DNA from: Thuidium tamariscinum
Taxonomy: Eukaryota; Streptophyta; Bryopsida; Hypnales; Thuidiaceae
Direction of reading: 5' to 3'
Assembly (NCBI GenBank): GCA_947034885.2
Contig: OX344754.2
Coordinates: 14,030,501-14,094,500, forward strand
Length of the DNA: 64,000 nucleotides
The notes beneath the pieces are model-generated. The model was not told the origin of the DNA, did not search any database, and was given only the letters and a program-made list of their open reading frames with translations. Shown here piece after piece: positions 34,207 to 47,800 of this stretch. Position numbers and translations under genes: made by a program. Each line of letters begins with the position of its first letter. Within the stretch, counting starts at the first letter, position 1.

Positions 34207-35496
34207 CCCTTGAACGATGCTGCGAATGTTTGGTGTCCGCTGAATGACAAAAAATCTTTCCTTCCAAAAGAGATATCTCGGGGAGGACACTTCCCTTTTT
34301 TTAATAACCTACGTGCGGTGGAATATAGGATACATTTAAATAATCTTAGGTAAAATTTATAAGAAATTTCATATAAATTAGGGGACATTAAAAGTGGCAT
34401 GTCCTTTATAAGTAATATAGGGAACCGGAAAATATGGTCCATTAGAATTTAGGTAGATATAAATTAGGCACAAAAGAATGGGATCTTAGGAAAAAAATTT
34501 AGTAGGTTCAATTAATATTTATAATACTAGTCAGATACAGCTCAAGATACAGGTCCTATAGTATATCTACAGCTCATCAGGTACTGTGGTATATCTACAG
34601 CTCATCTACAGCATATCTTTAAGTCATATCTTTCCAGCATATCTGTAACGACAGAGGTCATGTGCAATTGTGAAAGTTGATTCCTTGCTTGATGATTTGA
34701 ATGTTGCGTTGATTCAAGTTGCCAACGACGGAAACCATTTGATACTGAATCTACTAATTGATGTAGGTGCAACGAATTTAGTCAGTGCCATGACAAAGGA
34801 AAATATTAGTTTGGGTAGCACCATGTCATAGAGCTTGATTTTGTTTTTTCACATGTGATGGAGGGCATTAGAACGACGTATTTCTGATGTAATTTTTTTA
34901 TATGAGGCATATATTTGTGGTCATAGTTCACAAATGAACTTCATGTCTGTGTTTTTAAACACATTTTTGTCCCTAAAATCTCTTCAATACTTTTTCAACC
35001 CTAATGTCTTGCTTTTCATGCATGTATTTGTGTTGTATTTGTATTCATGCATTGTTATAACTCGAATCTTTTTTTCTATAAGATATTTGTTAGTCACTTG
35101 TATTCTCATTAGTTTTTTTGTTAGTTTTTTTCCTTTCAAAGAAAATTGCCTCTAATATATTCCTTTGGCCTACATATTATAAGTAATGATAGATATGATA
35201 ATATGGGTAATTTTTTTGCTTTATGTAATAATAGGGGTCCTTTAAATGCTTTTTAGGAGGTAAATAGCCCCCCAAAAAATACCCCACCGCCGCACGTGGG
35301 TCCCCCAAATACACAAGAAGTGTCCTCCCCGAGAGAGAAATGCAACATTTCATCTTCGGTATTGGGGTGGAAAGGGAAGATCTTCTACAATACTTTGACT
35401 TCAAATGCATATATTTGGCTTTTTCAAAGTAGGTGATGTTACACAGTATCAAAATGCATGGTTTCCGTGGCCATAGGTTCGTCCTTCAAGGGTTAA
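34203..35496. mobile_element. TTAA-bounded element, 1.3 kb, long inverted arms
   Basis: Starts TTAACCCTTGAACGA and ends TCCTTCAAGGGTTAA. Inverted similarity continues well inside (CTCGGGGAGGACACTTC near 34,278 and its complement near 35,317, then an ACGTGCGG box), so the arms exceed 100 bp. The middle includes a small tandem of CAGCTCATC/ATATC phrases (34,530-34,640) and an open stretch of about 50 codons at 34,676-34,830 that I do not recognise. Confidence 0.65.
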
Positions 35497-38400
35497 TGGG
35501 GTTCTGGGGCCACTAGCAGTAGAACTTATGTCAATTGCATCACTTAGCAATCCATCAATTTCCATACTCCTTTCCAAAAGGGACCACGAGAAGGTTATTG
35601 GACATAACCGGTTGTTCACTTTCAATTACAACCTTTAATCTTCATGATCCAAAGGTGTAGGAAGCAAGTTGAAAGGAAAGAAGGTTATGAGTTACAACTT
35701 GTAATGGTGATGGATAGCCCATGGCATAGAGCCACATTAGCATTGAAAAGTCAACAACCGGTTATGAGATTTGTCAATAGTTTCACACATTCAGTTGCCT
35801 ATTGGGTGACTACCTCACTTGCACTGTTAAAATGGTTAGGTAACACTTACATTTTTTTCTTTCAAAAAACAACAACTGAATGGTTACTAACAGTAATTAC
35901 TATTTGTCTTAGTGCAATGGTCATAATTGAGATCATTTTTTTCTTCAACTTCAACCATTCAAAAGTATAGTATACTATTATAGAAATGTGTGAAAAAAGA
36001 AATCCGCCCCTTCTAATTGAGTGGATTGAAAGATTATAATGTTTGAAGTAAAAATAAAAAACTTCCTTTTGATCTTGCGAGCCTTCAGTTGGTCAACATG
36101 CTTCAATCCCTCTTTGAGTAAATTTTTTGCTCTACATAGAATTGAGCCCTGATACCAGTGAGTATTAAATAATGTTTGGTGCATGAGTACAAATTTCAAA
36201 AGAAAATAAAGTAGTTATCTCATTTTAAACCCTAGAAAAAACAAAGCCAATCTAAGCTCAACTTTAGATCAAATGTTAGTCTTAAATTAAGTGTATACAA
36301 ACCATGTTTCTATTACTAAAAACACCTTGCAATATGAGGAGATCAAGTACATTGACAATGCACTAGTCAATACATTAATATTTTGATGATTCCTTGTACA
36401 TTAAATCTCTAAACACCCAAGCAACCATTTTTTGGTTGCTACCTACTTTTAGGCAGAAATTTTGGGCAAAAAAACCAATTTAAAACATTTCTTCTTAAAG
36501 ATTGGGATGCCTTTTAATATTTTCATTCAATACTAAGATTGTTACAATCAAACAAAAATTATAAAAGAAATAGCACAAAGAATTTAAATTTGCCTAGTCT
36601 TGAAAAACTTACTATATGGAGAAAGTAATGGTATTCTCATTACTATATGCATTATTTTAAAAATCAATAGAAAACACAATTTCAATCAGTCAAAAAAATT
36701 CAAATGCTAAAGATAGAAATTGTATTTTTGGTGAATTTTTGAAGTTATATCTTGAAAATTCATTTGAAGAGAATTTAAAAATAATTTTGTAATTTTGACT
36801 ATGTGAAATTTTTTTAAGGACTTTAAGAGGCTAGATTGAAAGATAATAGCATTTGCAATATAAAAAAATTATTTTTATTCAAATTTACCTAGTAGGGCTA
36901 GTAAAGAGTTTTTTTTTTACTCAAAGTAGGATTTTGAAAAAAAAGTTCATGCTATATCATCTTAGTTACATGCATACCAAATTTCAAAAGTACATAAATT
37001 TTTTGGAGCAAGTTGCCAAATTGCCCCAAATTGCTTGAACTTTTAAGTTTGTATAATTTTTGACTTAGGGCATTTAAAAATGTTAAATTTGCACAAAGGG
37101 AGTGAATGTCCCCATTTTGTACCAAATTTTTAGTGGAAATGTCCATTCACTTTAATTTGACTTCATCATCATCTACTTGAATTCCAATTGTCCATTGAAT
37201 AGACACTTAGACTTTAGGGATTAAAAAGTAATTTACTAGGGATGAATTGTGTGACTCTATTTTGCATTGTAAAATGAATGCTTTGCAAAATATGACTATG
37301 CACTTATACAATGCCATAATTTATACTATAGGATGGATTGTTTAAAAAATAAAAACAATCATTGAAAGCTAAATAGTTTCACCCCTAAAGGATCTTAATA
37401 TGTTTAAGGTTGAAATTGTCAAGAGTTGTCTTTATAGGGCATTGAGCCAAAATCTATAAGTATTGTTATATTTTGGATTTCAACTATACAAATTGTACAA
37501 GTTAGACCACTATGAAAATAAAAAGAAATAAAATTTCAGAAATTTTGATCATATATATAGTAAGATTATATTGGTTGAAACTATAATTTTTTTTTACTTT
37601 AATTAACTCCTTATAGGGTGAGAGTTTTGCATTCACCATTTCATTTTTGACCATTGCATATTACATCAAGATAATTACTTTTTGCTATGTTTCATAAGAA
37701 AAAGAAGGGATCAAAACTTACTACCTAAAGTTGTTAATCCAATATTTCATGGGCAATATGACTTTGGCTATGATAGCCAATCAACAATAACCATAAAGTC
37801 TCACAAAGATTCCCCACTAGTAGAGAGGGTGATCTTTGAGCATTAACAAAAAGTGCAAGAGTGTGGGGCCTTAGGTCCATGTATTGACACCATAATTTGG
37901 TACTATCAATTCGTGCCTAAAGACCACCATCTACTTTTGTTAGTGTCATATCATACAAGTTTGCATTTTGTGTTTATTCTTGAACATCTATTGCAACGTC
38001 TCTTCATAGGAACTAACTTCAATTGTCCATGACTAATTGAGTCATATTTTTTTGATGCATTTGTTAACAAAATTTCTACTTCTATTCTGAAATAAGTTTG
38101 GAGTTTCCTAGGAATGGCTAGATTAATGCATAAGTTGTTCCTATTTTAAAGGAATGCATAGTTACTATAGCTTCTACTAAGTCCTTTTAGGTGTGAAGGA
38201 ATGAATGTCAACATTGAAGCAATGCAGATTGAAATAAGGAGTGAAATTGAATTTTTTTTCCCTTTATCTTACTACTCCTATGGTATTACTACCTTTGTTC
38301 CATTGAAAAGCTCCAAAAACATTCTTCTTGAAGGATTAACTATAATTTTAATCATAGTGCCACAAATACATGCATTCAAGAACAAGTAAACCATCCCTTA

Positions 38401-38967
38401 GATCTATGCAAAATCTTTAGCTTAGGTATTGTTGTTAAGGCACCCAAAATTCATGTAGAAAGTGTGGTATTTGAGTACATTTTGTAAATGCCACCAGCTC
38501 TATCATTTTAGAAGATTTAAAATGTGGTGGCAGCAATGGGATCTTATAAACATGTTCTTTGATCTAAATACCCCCCCAAAGAATCCTAGCTCATTTTATG
38601 ATCAAATTTCCATAGCATAGAAGTGATCATTAAATGCATTGTCAACACTATGTGTAGAAGCAATTAGTACAAAGTGCCTTATATGGGCAAGACCAAGCTT
38701 GCAAGGGCTAAGGAATGTTATAAGATTGTTTTACTTGCCTCCACAAAGTTGTTCACCACAACAAACACTTTCTAAATGGTTGGAATAAAAAAATGGAACT
38801 TTTTAGTGGGACAAAAATTCTACTCAATTCGGAGCTTTTTAGTGGGATAGAAGTAGTAATTTTTATCATTCTTTGAATAGTGTTGGTGGAGTGATGTCCT
38901 TTACTGTCTTATGTATTCAATTTTGACATTGTCTTGTAATTCAACTCTAGAAAATTCTTAACAAGAC
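35497..38967. other. AT-rich spacer, no gene
   Basis: No supported gene. A 108-codon open frame at 35,644-35,970 has no family resemblance and no exon-like borders. A lone fragment CCCCTAAAGGAT at about 37,383 resembles TTAA-family ends. The rest is unassigned AT-rich DNA. Confidence 0.45.
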
Positions 38968-39223
38968 CTTAGGAGAGATTTGAAGGCTCTAAGAGCCCGC
39001 GAGTTCCCACAACCCGAAGTCGTGTAATCTACCGCGGAAACATAGTTTTGCAGGAATCCTACGTGGTCAAGCGACTGCCATGTCATTAACTTCTTTTTTT
39101 TGAATTTTTTTCATATTTCAAGACCCCCAAAAAATGCTGGCCTGACAGCAGCCAATCGTTTCCAGACCAGTTTCGGGAACAGTCCCGAAATAGCCCTTTG
39201 GAGCCTTCAAATCCCTTCTAATG
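38968..39223. mobile_element. CATTAG-family MITE, copy 6
   Basis: The left end CTTAGGAGAGATTTGAAGG and the inverse of the right end CATTAGAAGGGATTTGAAGG match. GAGTTCCCACAACCC inside the left end and CGGGAACAGTCCCGAAA near the right end are family features. 256 bp, non-coding. Confidence 0.75.
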
Positions 39224-40000
39224 GATTTGTTAGTAAATTTTTTATATGGTTGTTGACAGAATTCCTCACCTTTGATTGGTTAGAGGTTGTCTTTTGATTC
39301 CATTTGTAATGATCAAATTGTTAAAGCATGGCCATGAATGCCCTTTGAAGGTGGCTTCAATGGAATATAACAAGCCCTTGCCCCTTTTTCCTCTCCATTG
39401 TTAGTCTTTGAACTAACACTTCCAAATTGGCCATGTAAAATAACTAAGTGGCCAATCAACTAGACAGGGTCACTTCAACGATGGATATTTGAGAATCTCC
39501 TTGTTAGGTTTTGTTTGAATTTGGTGGTGAAGGCCTTTAGTAACATGTGGCAGTACATAGGCAGTTTGTACAGAAGATATGCAAAGCAAGTAGAAGTGGG
39601 GTCACAACCTTTGGGAGTAGTAGAGAGTGAGGCACGATGGAATTTATTAGAATGAATGGGGCCCTCAATTGAGCCAAGGCCTACTCAATCTACTCTTGCA
39701 CATCAAATTGAGGGGACACTAGTTGGAATGCTCTTGTATAGTTGTATGTAGAGAGCTAATTTCGAATTTAATTTGGAACAAATACATTTAGAACTCTTGG
39801 ATTTATTCGGAGATGGAGGGAGTATCACCACCACAGATAAACTAGAATGAACAAACCCAATGAAAGAGTGTGCAAACGGCAATTATTGTTGTTGTAACAC
39901 AGGAGACATAATTTAAATTTAGTAAACATTGGCCAATGTCGTTGCCCAAAACCACAAGTCCCGGCTTCTTCATTTATTCAAGGATGAAGTTCGTTCATTG
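39224..40000. other. Spacer upstream of left CID gene
   Basis: No gene seen. Composition rises from about 39,960 toward the promoter of the plus-strand CID gene. Confidence 0.45.
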
Positions 40001-40161
40001 GCAGCCCTACTCACTGACGGATTGATTGATGGCGTTGTCTCTCATCCGAGTCTGGGATGAAAATCTGGGATGAATTTCGTCGCCCAATGAGTGAGACTGA
40101 ATTAGCGGGCGTCAGTGGGTACGGTCGCTGCAGAGCTGGGATGGAACCCGAACTTACTACC

Positions 40162-40171
40162 TTACTAGTAA
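40162..40171. promoter_or_regulatory. TTACTAGTAA palindrome, left CID promoter
   Basis: A perfect 10-bp palindrome 491 bp before the ATG. The same palindrome stands 419 bp before the ATG of the inverted paralog, although surrounding promoter sequence has diverged. Retention in both suggests a regulatory or core-promoter site; no binding factor is assigned. Confidence 0.45.
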
Positions 40172-40260
40172 ATGCGAGGACCCGGAACCAGCTAACTTAC
40201 GAAGAGTGAGAACACGAAAGAGAACCCGGCCGCAGCGCGTCTGGGGTCGTCAGTGCATTT

Positions 40261-40320
40261 CTCCGCCTTCGTCTTCCCGTCGTCGTCGTCGTCATCGTCG
40301 TCATCGTCGTCGTCGCGGGG
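40261..40320. repeat. CGT/CAT trinucleotide run in 5' UTR
   Basis: A run of CGT units with a few CAT units in the presumed 5' UTR. The inverted paralog has a comparable run at 54,053-54,087 (GCA then GAC units), so the microsatellite predates the duplication but has changed length and composition. Confidence 0.7.
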
Positions 40321-40652
40321 CATCGTCGAGGTGCTTTTGGTGGAGCCCCTCCAGCAACACTTCGTTCCTCTGACTTGATTGTGTATATGTGTGTCTGTTT
40401 CCGGAGAGTTTTCGGGGCTTGGGGTTGGAATAAAACTGGCAGTTTGGGGCGCAGCTTCGAAGCTCCCGAGCAGAAGCCGGACGGATCTGTGGTAGGAGCG
40501 GGTGGATCGAGCAGCACGAGAGATATGAGGAAGGCGGGGTTCGCGAGAATTGGAGAAGGGGAAACACCAGGTGGGGAGTGCTAACAGTGCTCTGCAGCAA
40601 CAGGGGGGAAGGAGAGGGCGGAAAACAGGGGTGCTTTGCGTGAGGCGTGGGA

Positions 40653-43600
40653 ATGGCCGTGACGGACAATGCCGGGATAGGGCTGGCCATGGGCATGGCG
40701 CAGCTGTCATTGGGGCGGAACTATCCGATGATTGCCATGGAGGCCAAAGAAAATGGGCACCCCGATCAGCTCTACGATCCGCACCACGCCACACCGCTCT
40801 TGGAGCAGCAAGGCCAGGCTCAACAACAGTACGACCAGCAGCTCCAGCAGCAAGCGCAGGGACAGCAGCACCAATCCTACAATCATCAGCACCAGAACCA
40901 GCAGCACAGCAATCCGTCGGGTGTGCCGCAAAATCAACAACAAGTGGCCTCGTCAGCGGGGATGCAGCATGCGGGGCGAGCGAACGGCTTGAATGGGCAC
41001 GTGAAGGCAGAGAGCGCGGGCGACGACGAGGAGTTGCGCAGCAATGGCAGCAACAACAGCATGCGGGAGCTGGAGGACCTGCTCACGAAGCTGAATCCGC
41101 TGGCCAAGGAATTCGTGCCTCCTTCGCTCACGGACGCCAGCGCCAACGTGACGTCGTCCGGGGTATCGTCCAAGGGGCAGACGCGCAAGGTAGGGCATGA
41201 CCTCCGAGTGATCGTGGATTAGGCATGCAATTAGGGATGAGATTAGGACGCATGAGGGGAGTGGGGTGTGGGGATTAAATTTTGGGCCTCTTCTGGCATG
41301 GCTTGTGTTGGGGATGTTGGGGATCTCGTTCGGAGTGGGCGTTGTCTGATCCGCGGTGTTTGTTGCCATGTGTTAGAAGAAGAATGGCTACAGCCAGGGC
41401 AACAAGCGGCGAGTGAACAGTCGCACGAGTCGTGCGCAGCGCGAGGACAGCATCCGCAGGACCGTCTACGTGTCGGATATCGACCAGCAGGTACGGATCT
41501 CGCTCGCTTTGGGGTCGCTCTTCCGCTGGCGGTTAGGCCGATCGCGAGGCGTTGTTGTTTTTGCTTTAGGGTGTCCGCGGGTGTCTAATTGCTAGATCCA
41601 ATGCAATTGGGATGAACATTGCGTTGGAGGGTTCAAGAAAACACAATGCCGCCAGGGTTTGATCACCGTACGGAGGGTGGGCGACGCAAGTACCGCGATC
41701 GTCTGTCCGCGTGATCCCGTCAATTAGTGTTCCTTCTTCGTTTTAATGATCGAATCCAAGATCACTGCGAGAGGTTACTTGGGATTGGCAGGTTTGGCAG
41801 AGGAATTTAAGCTAGGGTGCACGAGAAGAGCAGTTGATTGCCGACATTATGGAGTGTAGAGGGTGCGCATTTAGCATAAGAGCTTGGTATCGGCACAGTG
41901 GAATAGATCTCAATTCGGGCACGTCCTTGAGTCGGCAGGATCCTCGCCAGGTTCCTCTGAGATGACTGTACAATCGGTAGGTGTCTGTTTCGAAACGGGT
42001 GTGGCAGATTGAAGACACTGTAATGTATAGGAATAGTGTAGTGATTTGATTTTGTGCAAGCGATAGCGTTTGATGATGAGTTTGATACAAGCAACTGCCA
42101 CCCTCGTCCCTGGCCTGTCGCTCTGTTGCATTGTCGACGCTGATGACGTTATTGAACTGGGATTTTGGGTTGTGGTGTGCTAGGTCACAGAGGAGCAACT
42201 TGCAGCCCTGTTCATCACTTGTGGCCAGGTAAAGCACAGTCGCCTTTGGTATGGGTTCCATTTCGTAACCTTGAAATTGAGTTCCCGTAGCTCTGATGGA
42301 ATCAGCCGTTCTGGTCTTGGATGTTTTTCTAAGTAGCGTAGGTGGAAGTGTTAGTTTCTTTAATCCATTTTCGGACTTTGGGGATCCGGAAAGGTAGTAT
42401 TCTTGTATATATGGGGCGGGTGCAAATTAGGTCATAGAGGCGTAGGGGTTGTTTGTGAGGACTGGAATTGTGGACTGTTTGAAGAATGATTCCAGGTGTT
42501 TCGGGTTCACAACCTTGCGCTTTTCCAACTGGGTTTTGTGCGATGGTTAGGTGGTGGACTGTCGTGTGTGCGGGGATCCGAACTCCGTGCTTCGATTCGC
42601 TTTCGTGGAGTTCACGGACGAAGGTATGTATTTTCTAACATCGTTCGCAAGGACACCAATCGGATCCCTGAAAATGTTTGCAATTTTGCACGACGAGTAA
42701 TTACTATAGAGAATCGTGGTGTCATGGCACCTTTGTTTGAGTTCGGTGCCGTGTTGATGCCCAGACGGTGCCCGGGCCGCGTTGAGCCTGGCCGGGACGA
42801 TGTTGGGATATTACCCGGTGCGAGTGCTTCCATCGAAGACGGCGATCGTGCCTGTGAACCCGACCTTTCTGCCGAGGGTGAGGAATTTCTTCTTCTCGAA
42901 GAGTGTGAACGATGTCGTTAATGTGTGCCCCCGAGAATTTGAGTGAATGGAGTGGCTAGATCTTGTGTTTGAGGTGCTTCTGGAAGGGAGATTTGTGAGG
43001 TGCTTTGAAAGGGTAGGGACTGTGTGCAACAACCGGGGAAACTGGTGTTGGTGCAGTAACATCTTTGATATGATGCTGTTCATTTTGATGTGCAGTCCGA
43101 AGACGAGCGCGAGATGTGTGCACGCACCATCTACTGTACAAATATTGACAAGAAGGTGAAGTGGAGTGGAACAAGCCTGTGGGTTTTATTGCAGCTGGCA
43201 AGCTTTGTGAAGGGCGGTTGTAGGGAAACAGGGATGATGGGGTAGTGACGTTGTTAGGACGAGCAGCGTTTTGTTTTGTTTTTGTGTTGTTGGTCTGATG
43301 AGAGTGAGAGTGTGTATTGGCGGGGCCTCTGAGCGAGCAGTGACTTGATGCAGGTGTCGCAGGCCGATGTAAAGCTCTTCTTCGAGTCATTATGTGGCGA
43401 GGTAAGGCTTGGGTGCTGGTTGTGGTGAATTTCCGGGGTTGACGGTGACTGTTGGTTTCTATGCGAGTCCTACGCTGGTGGAGGCGTTTGTTGGATTGTC
43501 CATTTGATGATAACGTGTTGAATGTGTTTAGGTTGCGCGGTTGAGACTTTTGGGAGACTATCATCACTCTACTCGCATAGCCTTCGTGGAGTTTGTGATG

Positions 43601-44089
43601 GTGAGTTTTGTGGATTGTTTTCTTGTTGGGACGAGAGTGGTTGGCACACGTGTTTTGCCATGGCGTTGGTGGGATTTGGGTCGGGTGGTGGATGCCGGGT
43701 TTCCCTCCCAGTTTGGACGGAGAGGAGCCTTGGGTGTGGAACTACGTATGATGGGAGCGTTATTTATTTTTCAGAGCTGAACTGTTGTAGAAGAAGCATT
43801 GGATGTTAGCATGTCTTGATAGGGAAGTGCAGATGGATTGAGCCGAAGTGGTGTCCTCCATGTCTGGGTATGTTGCAGGCGGAGAGCGCGATGGCGGCTT
43901 TGAATTGCAGCGGTGCCATCTTGGGGTCCCTTCCAATCAGGTGGGTGCAACGTCGTCGTGTTTTGGGATTTCGTAGAGAGTGTTGGTGCGGTGGTGTCCC
44001 GTTTCGCTGATGCGTTTTCCTGCTGCTGCAGAGTGAGCCCGTCGAAGACTCCCGTGCGTCCGCGGTCGCCCCGGCCCCCTTTGCACTGA
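40653..44089 (+). CDS. CID: CID-type PAM2 + two-RRM RNA-binding protein, left copy
   Basis: Ten exons: 40653-41189, 41377-41490, 42184-42228, 42551-42623, 42765-42877, 43096-43155, 43354-43401, 43532-43600, 43879-43940 and 44032-44089. All are GT-AG and phase-consistent, giving 392 residues. The order is a Gln/His-rich N-terminus (about 50-100), a PAM2 motif KLNPLAKEFVPPSL (146-159), a basic KRRVNSRTSRAQR segment (189-201), RRM1 with TVYVSDI (208-214) and LRFAFVEF (246-253), and RRM2 with TIYCTNI (305-311) and TRIAFVEF (344-351). It ends in SKTPVRPRSPRP. This is the plant CID8-13 class: PAM2 binds the MLLE domain of poly(A)-binding protein and the RRMs bind RNA, implying a role in mRNA translation or stability. 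ATG 40,653 starts MAVTDNAG, shared with the paralog. The first acceptor reads TAGAAG, a possible tandem site. Confidence 0.93.
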
Positions 44090-44890
44090 CGGGCAGGCGC
44101 GCCGTGGAGGCACGAAGGAAGCACCTGTGAGCGGCAGGGTTTTAGAATCTGCTGTTTGCGGCGTCCTGACTGACGACGCGGTGGCGCGGTCGCCGGGCCA
44201 AGACGTGTCTGACTACTCCATGTGACTGGAGACTGTAGAAGAGTCGGAAGAGCTGGAGGCAGGAGCCAGCTCGTAGATGGCCGGAGTGCGTCGGTGTGTG
44301 TGTGCCCGTGAAGCTTTGCGGAGTCGCGGGCGTCGTCGCCGTCCCTTGGGCCCATCCCTGCCAACACGATTATTCATGTGCTTTCCAGAGCTCTACTGCG
44401 GCAGAGCCGTTGTCTGCACAGGCACTAGCTTGCCATCGCCCCGGTGTTTCCCGGGGTCGGGCCCCTCCGCGAGGGAGTCTGTCTGCCTGCTGCTGGGTCT
44501 CAGGACAGGGCCGTGGTCGGACATCTCTTAGTGTAGCAAGTGCGAGCAAGCAAGTCCCGGGAAGAAGTACTCCGTAACGTAGAGTCTTGCTACGCGGCCT
44601 TGTATTTGATACCGTTGGTGCGACCACTGCCTGGCCAGGTGGGTCCGGAGGGCCCCGGAGCATCCAGCGGGGGTCCCCCATTTGTTCTGAGCAATAGCAG
44701 CAGCCTCGTTCCTCCCTGTCGAGAGACCTCTGGCTAGTTCCCACAGCAAATAATGGATTCCTATCCGCCAGCCTAAGGCTTTATTTTTTAAACTAATTTA
44801 TCCCCGCCTCCACTCCACTGTTGCAACTCCACCATCGCGCCGCTCTCCTCGTTGCATCCCTTCACGTCCGCGAGGACTGCACTCACTTCG
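44090..44890 (+). other. 3' UTR / flank of left CID gene inside identical arm
   Basis: About 800 bp after the stop that is matched almost base for base, inverted, by 49,631-50,431. Two substitutions are visible close to the inner edge (near 44,850-44,860). No canonical AATAAA was found on the plus strand; AATAAT occurs at about 44,750. Confidence 0.6.
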
Positions 44891-47800
44891 CGGACTGTTG
44901 AGAAGTCTCGTGGATTGTTTTTTCTCTTGTTTGTGGAGTCATAGCACGTCAGTGCCTTTTGATTGCCGGTATCGTCGGTACTTATTGCTGTTGGAGTTGA
45001 CAATGTTCTCGAATCTGAGAGGTTGAAGTCGGCCATTATCAATTGTGGGTACTGTTGAGGCAAAGCAATGTCCGCAGCTTGCTACTAATATTTTATGAGC
45101 ACATTGCTGTTTTTAAGGTGATAATGGTGATCTTGGTGGTCTGATGGGTTTCAAATTGAAGGACGCTCACGTGTTCTTGAAATGGTTGTTGACCGTGGAC
45201 CACGGACTTACTCATGTCCACAGCAGCAGGAAAGGCGTTGGCAGCTGCAAAAGCTGTGTCTCTTTGACATTTTTGGAGGGTAAAACAGCCCATTGTAGTC
45301 AGATACCCATAGTCGGATGACCCCATTGTGGGTTTTTGCAGTATGTGAGATGTGGGCCACAATCAATTTCTCAATGTGAAATTCATTGTAAGAATTGATT
45401 TTGTAGGCCTCCCAAGTTAAAAAATATTGTGATTATAGTAGGTATTAACCCCTAATTGCCAACAACACCAATTCTTGACACTTGGATGATGAGAAAGTGA
45501 TCTTGAGAGAGGTTGAAAGTAATGTTTTGTCCATTTTTTTGCTTGCTATCGTTTCATAGAGGGTTATGAAGAGCACCTAATTGAGTTTGTAGTCTTGCTA
45601 GTGTTTGTCTTCATGTAAATGAGAAATAAGTAAAAAACATGGATGGCAAAATTTGTTATTTCAATGTATTTTGCTCCTTGCTCTAAATCTGAAATTTCTC
45701 CTTGAAAATGACATTTTTTGAGTTTGAGCCCAACTAATAAAATGAAGGTTCTATAATCTAGTTTCTACTCCAATTTGAATTTTTGTAAAAATTCGTATTA
45801 TTGAATATTTTATTGCACTTTGAACTTTGGAGGTATTTTCAATGTCCACTGTATTCTAATTATAGGACATAGAAATTCAGCTTACACCATGATGTTTGTC
45901 ATTGTAATGTACACATATGGTGAAATTTTCAAATCTTTTAAAATAATTTCTATTTGATGAGATTTTTTTTCACTTTCTCTTCAAAAATTCTCATAAAAAT
46001 CAATTTTTCTCAAAAGGTCCTAAATTCTTTTTGTGAAGTGCAAAAGACATTTGATTTCATCCATATTTGGTTCAAGATGGCAATAAACTGAGTGATGGGC
46101 AATGAGGCTTGAAACCAATTGTTATGGGTCCATCCTTTAAAGGTTAAGATGAATACTATAGATTCAAATTTTGTTGGTTACAGGGTATTCTACATATTCT
46201 TTTGGACCATGGTGCAGTGAAAACTTCAAAAATTCCACGTTGTTGAAAAATATAATTTCAATTTCACTTGGTGTTTCTTACACTTGTCTTTATGTGGGAA
46301 AAATATTGAAAAATTTCAAAATATCATGATGCCAAACTCCTAATTCTAATGACAATGGATTGTTCTACCTTACAAAGAAATCAGAGCATTTGTAATTAGT
46401 AACAAGAACTATGTGATTGTGAGGCTTTGTCTTAGGTGAACAAAGCTATTAGTTTTATATATTAATAGAAAATACTAAATAGATGGAATATTAAACAAAA
46501 TAAATAGTAGAGAAAATGATAAAAGATGATTTCATCTTAATTTAGGAGTATTGATATATTATCTTATGATTTCATCTTAGTTTGGTGAGCATCTGAGATG
46601 CATTGATATATTTCAAGCATTCACTTAACTATTTTCTTAGTTCAAAGTCCTTATTCTAGAGACTTTTGAATGTTTCACTTAGAGACAAGACAATTGTGTA
46701 TTTCTAGAAATTGGGGCAGTAAGGATTATTCACGTAACCAATTAGGGATCCAAATACAGAGACAATGTAGTAGTCAAAGACAATAACAAGCATTAAGGCC
46801 AATCTAACCTATGGAAGTTCAATACAAGAGAGTGTAAAGTGTGTCAATGGAATCATCAAAGTAGATTGCAAAAAGCTATATCTATTTGAGATTTTTATTT
46901 AAGATGACTAACAATTTGTTCAAATAGAAGAGCTTAATGGAATTGAAAGGCTTACTCACTTTTGTGAACGAGGTAGGTGGAGGCTTAGAAGGCAATCAAC
47001 CAAGCTATATACTTTACTTCCAAAAAGAAGTGCTAGACATTGTTGAATCTTCACTTGCTTTGAAGAGATCTCTAAGTTTAAGCTAGTCACGTGAGCTCAT
47101 CAAAATGAGTTAGATGGCTAAACTTGCAACATTAAACTAGGTTATATTGATAAATTGAGCGCAAGAGTGCTTTAAACAAGAAAGCAACAATAGACAAACA
47201 AAAATCTTACTCAAACTCTTAAAGAATGCACAAACCTATAACATTTGGCTCTCTTCAACATTATGACTTCTTTCCATAAGACTTGATAAGCTCCAAGTTT
47301 GTAGTAGTCATTATAATTCCTTCCAAAAGGTGAGGTGATCCAATAAAATCCTATTTGCCTATCATGATTAAAGAACTAGATATCAAAAACCTCAAGGCCT
47401 AAGTAGAGAGTTCTATTCTAATTCTACAATTACATACCTTTACACAAGCTTGATGGATTACACTATCCAAATCCTACAACATATATATGTTTAGAAAACA
47501 AGATGTTCTAAACAAAATCCAAAGTCTCAAAAATCCATCTGAAAAGTACAAATCCAACATATTCTAGTAGTCTACAAATTTGATTCTACAAATTATCAAA
47601 TTTAATGTAAAATATTCCTATTATAGACAACTACACCTTTCATCTTCAACAACCATAGAGAATTAGTTTTAAAACACAAGTACAAAGCTCAATTTTGTAT
47701 TCTCAATTCCATATCTATACACGAGCTCCAAGGATTATAGCACTTAAACCTCATATTAGATGATTATGTTACAATAGACTTTAAACCCTAAACCACACTA

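Noticed and set aside
40192-40794. 200-codon minus-strand frame with an Asp run
   Set aside because: The Asp run is the translation of the 5' UTR trinucleotide repeat; the frame is antisense to the CID start.
43771-44367. 198-codon antisense frame (and mirror copy 50,154-50,750)
   Set aside because: Overlaps CID exons 9-10 and the 3' UTR on the opposite strand; no domain.
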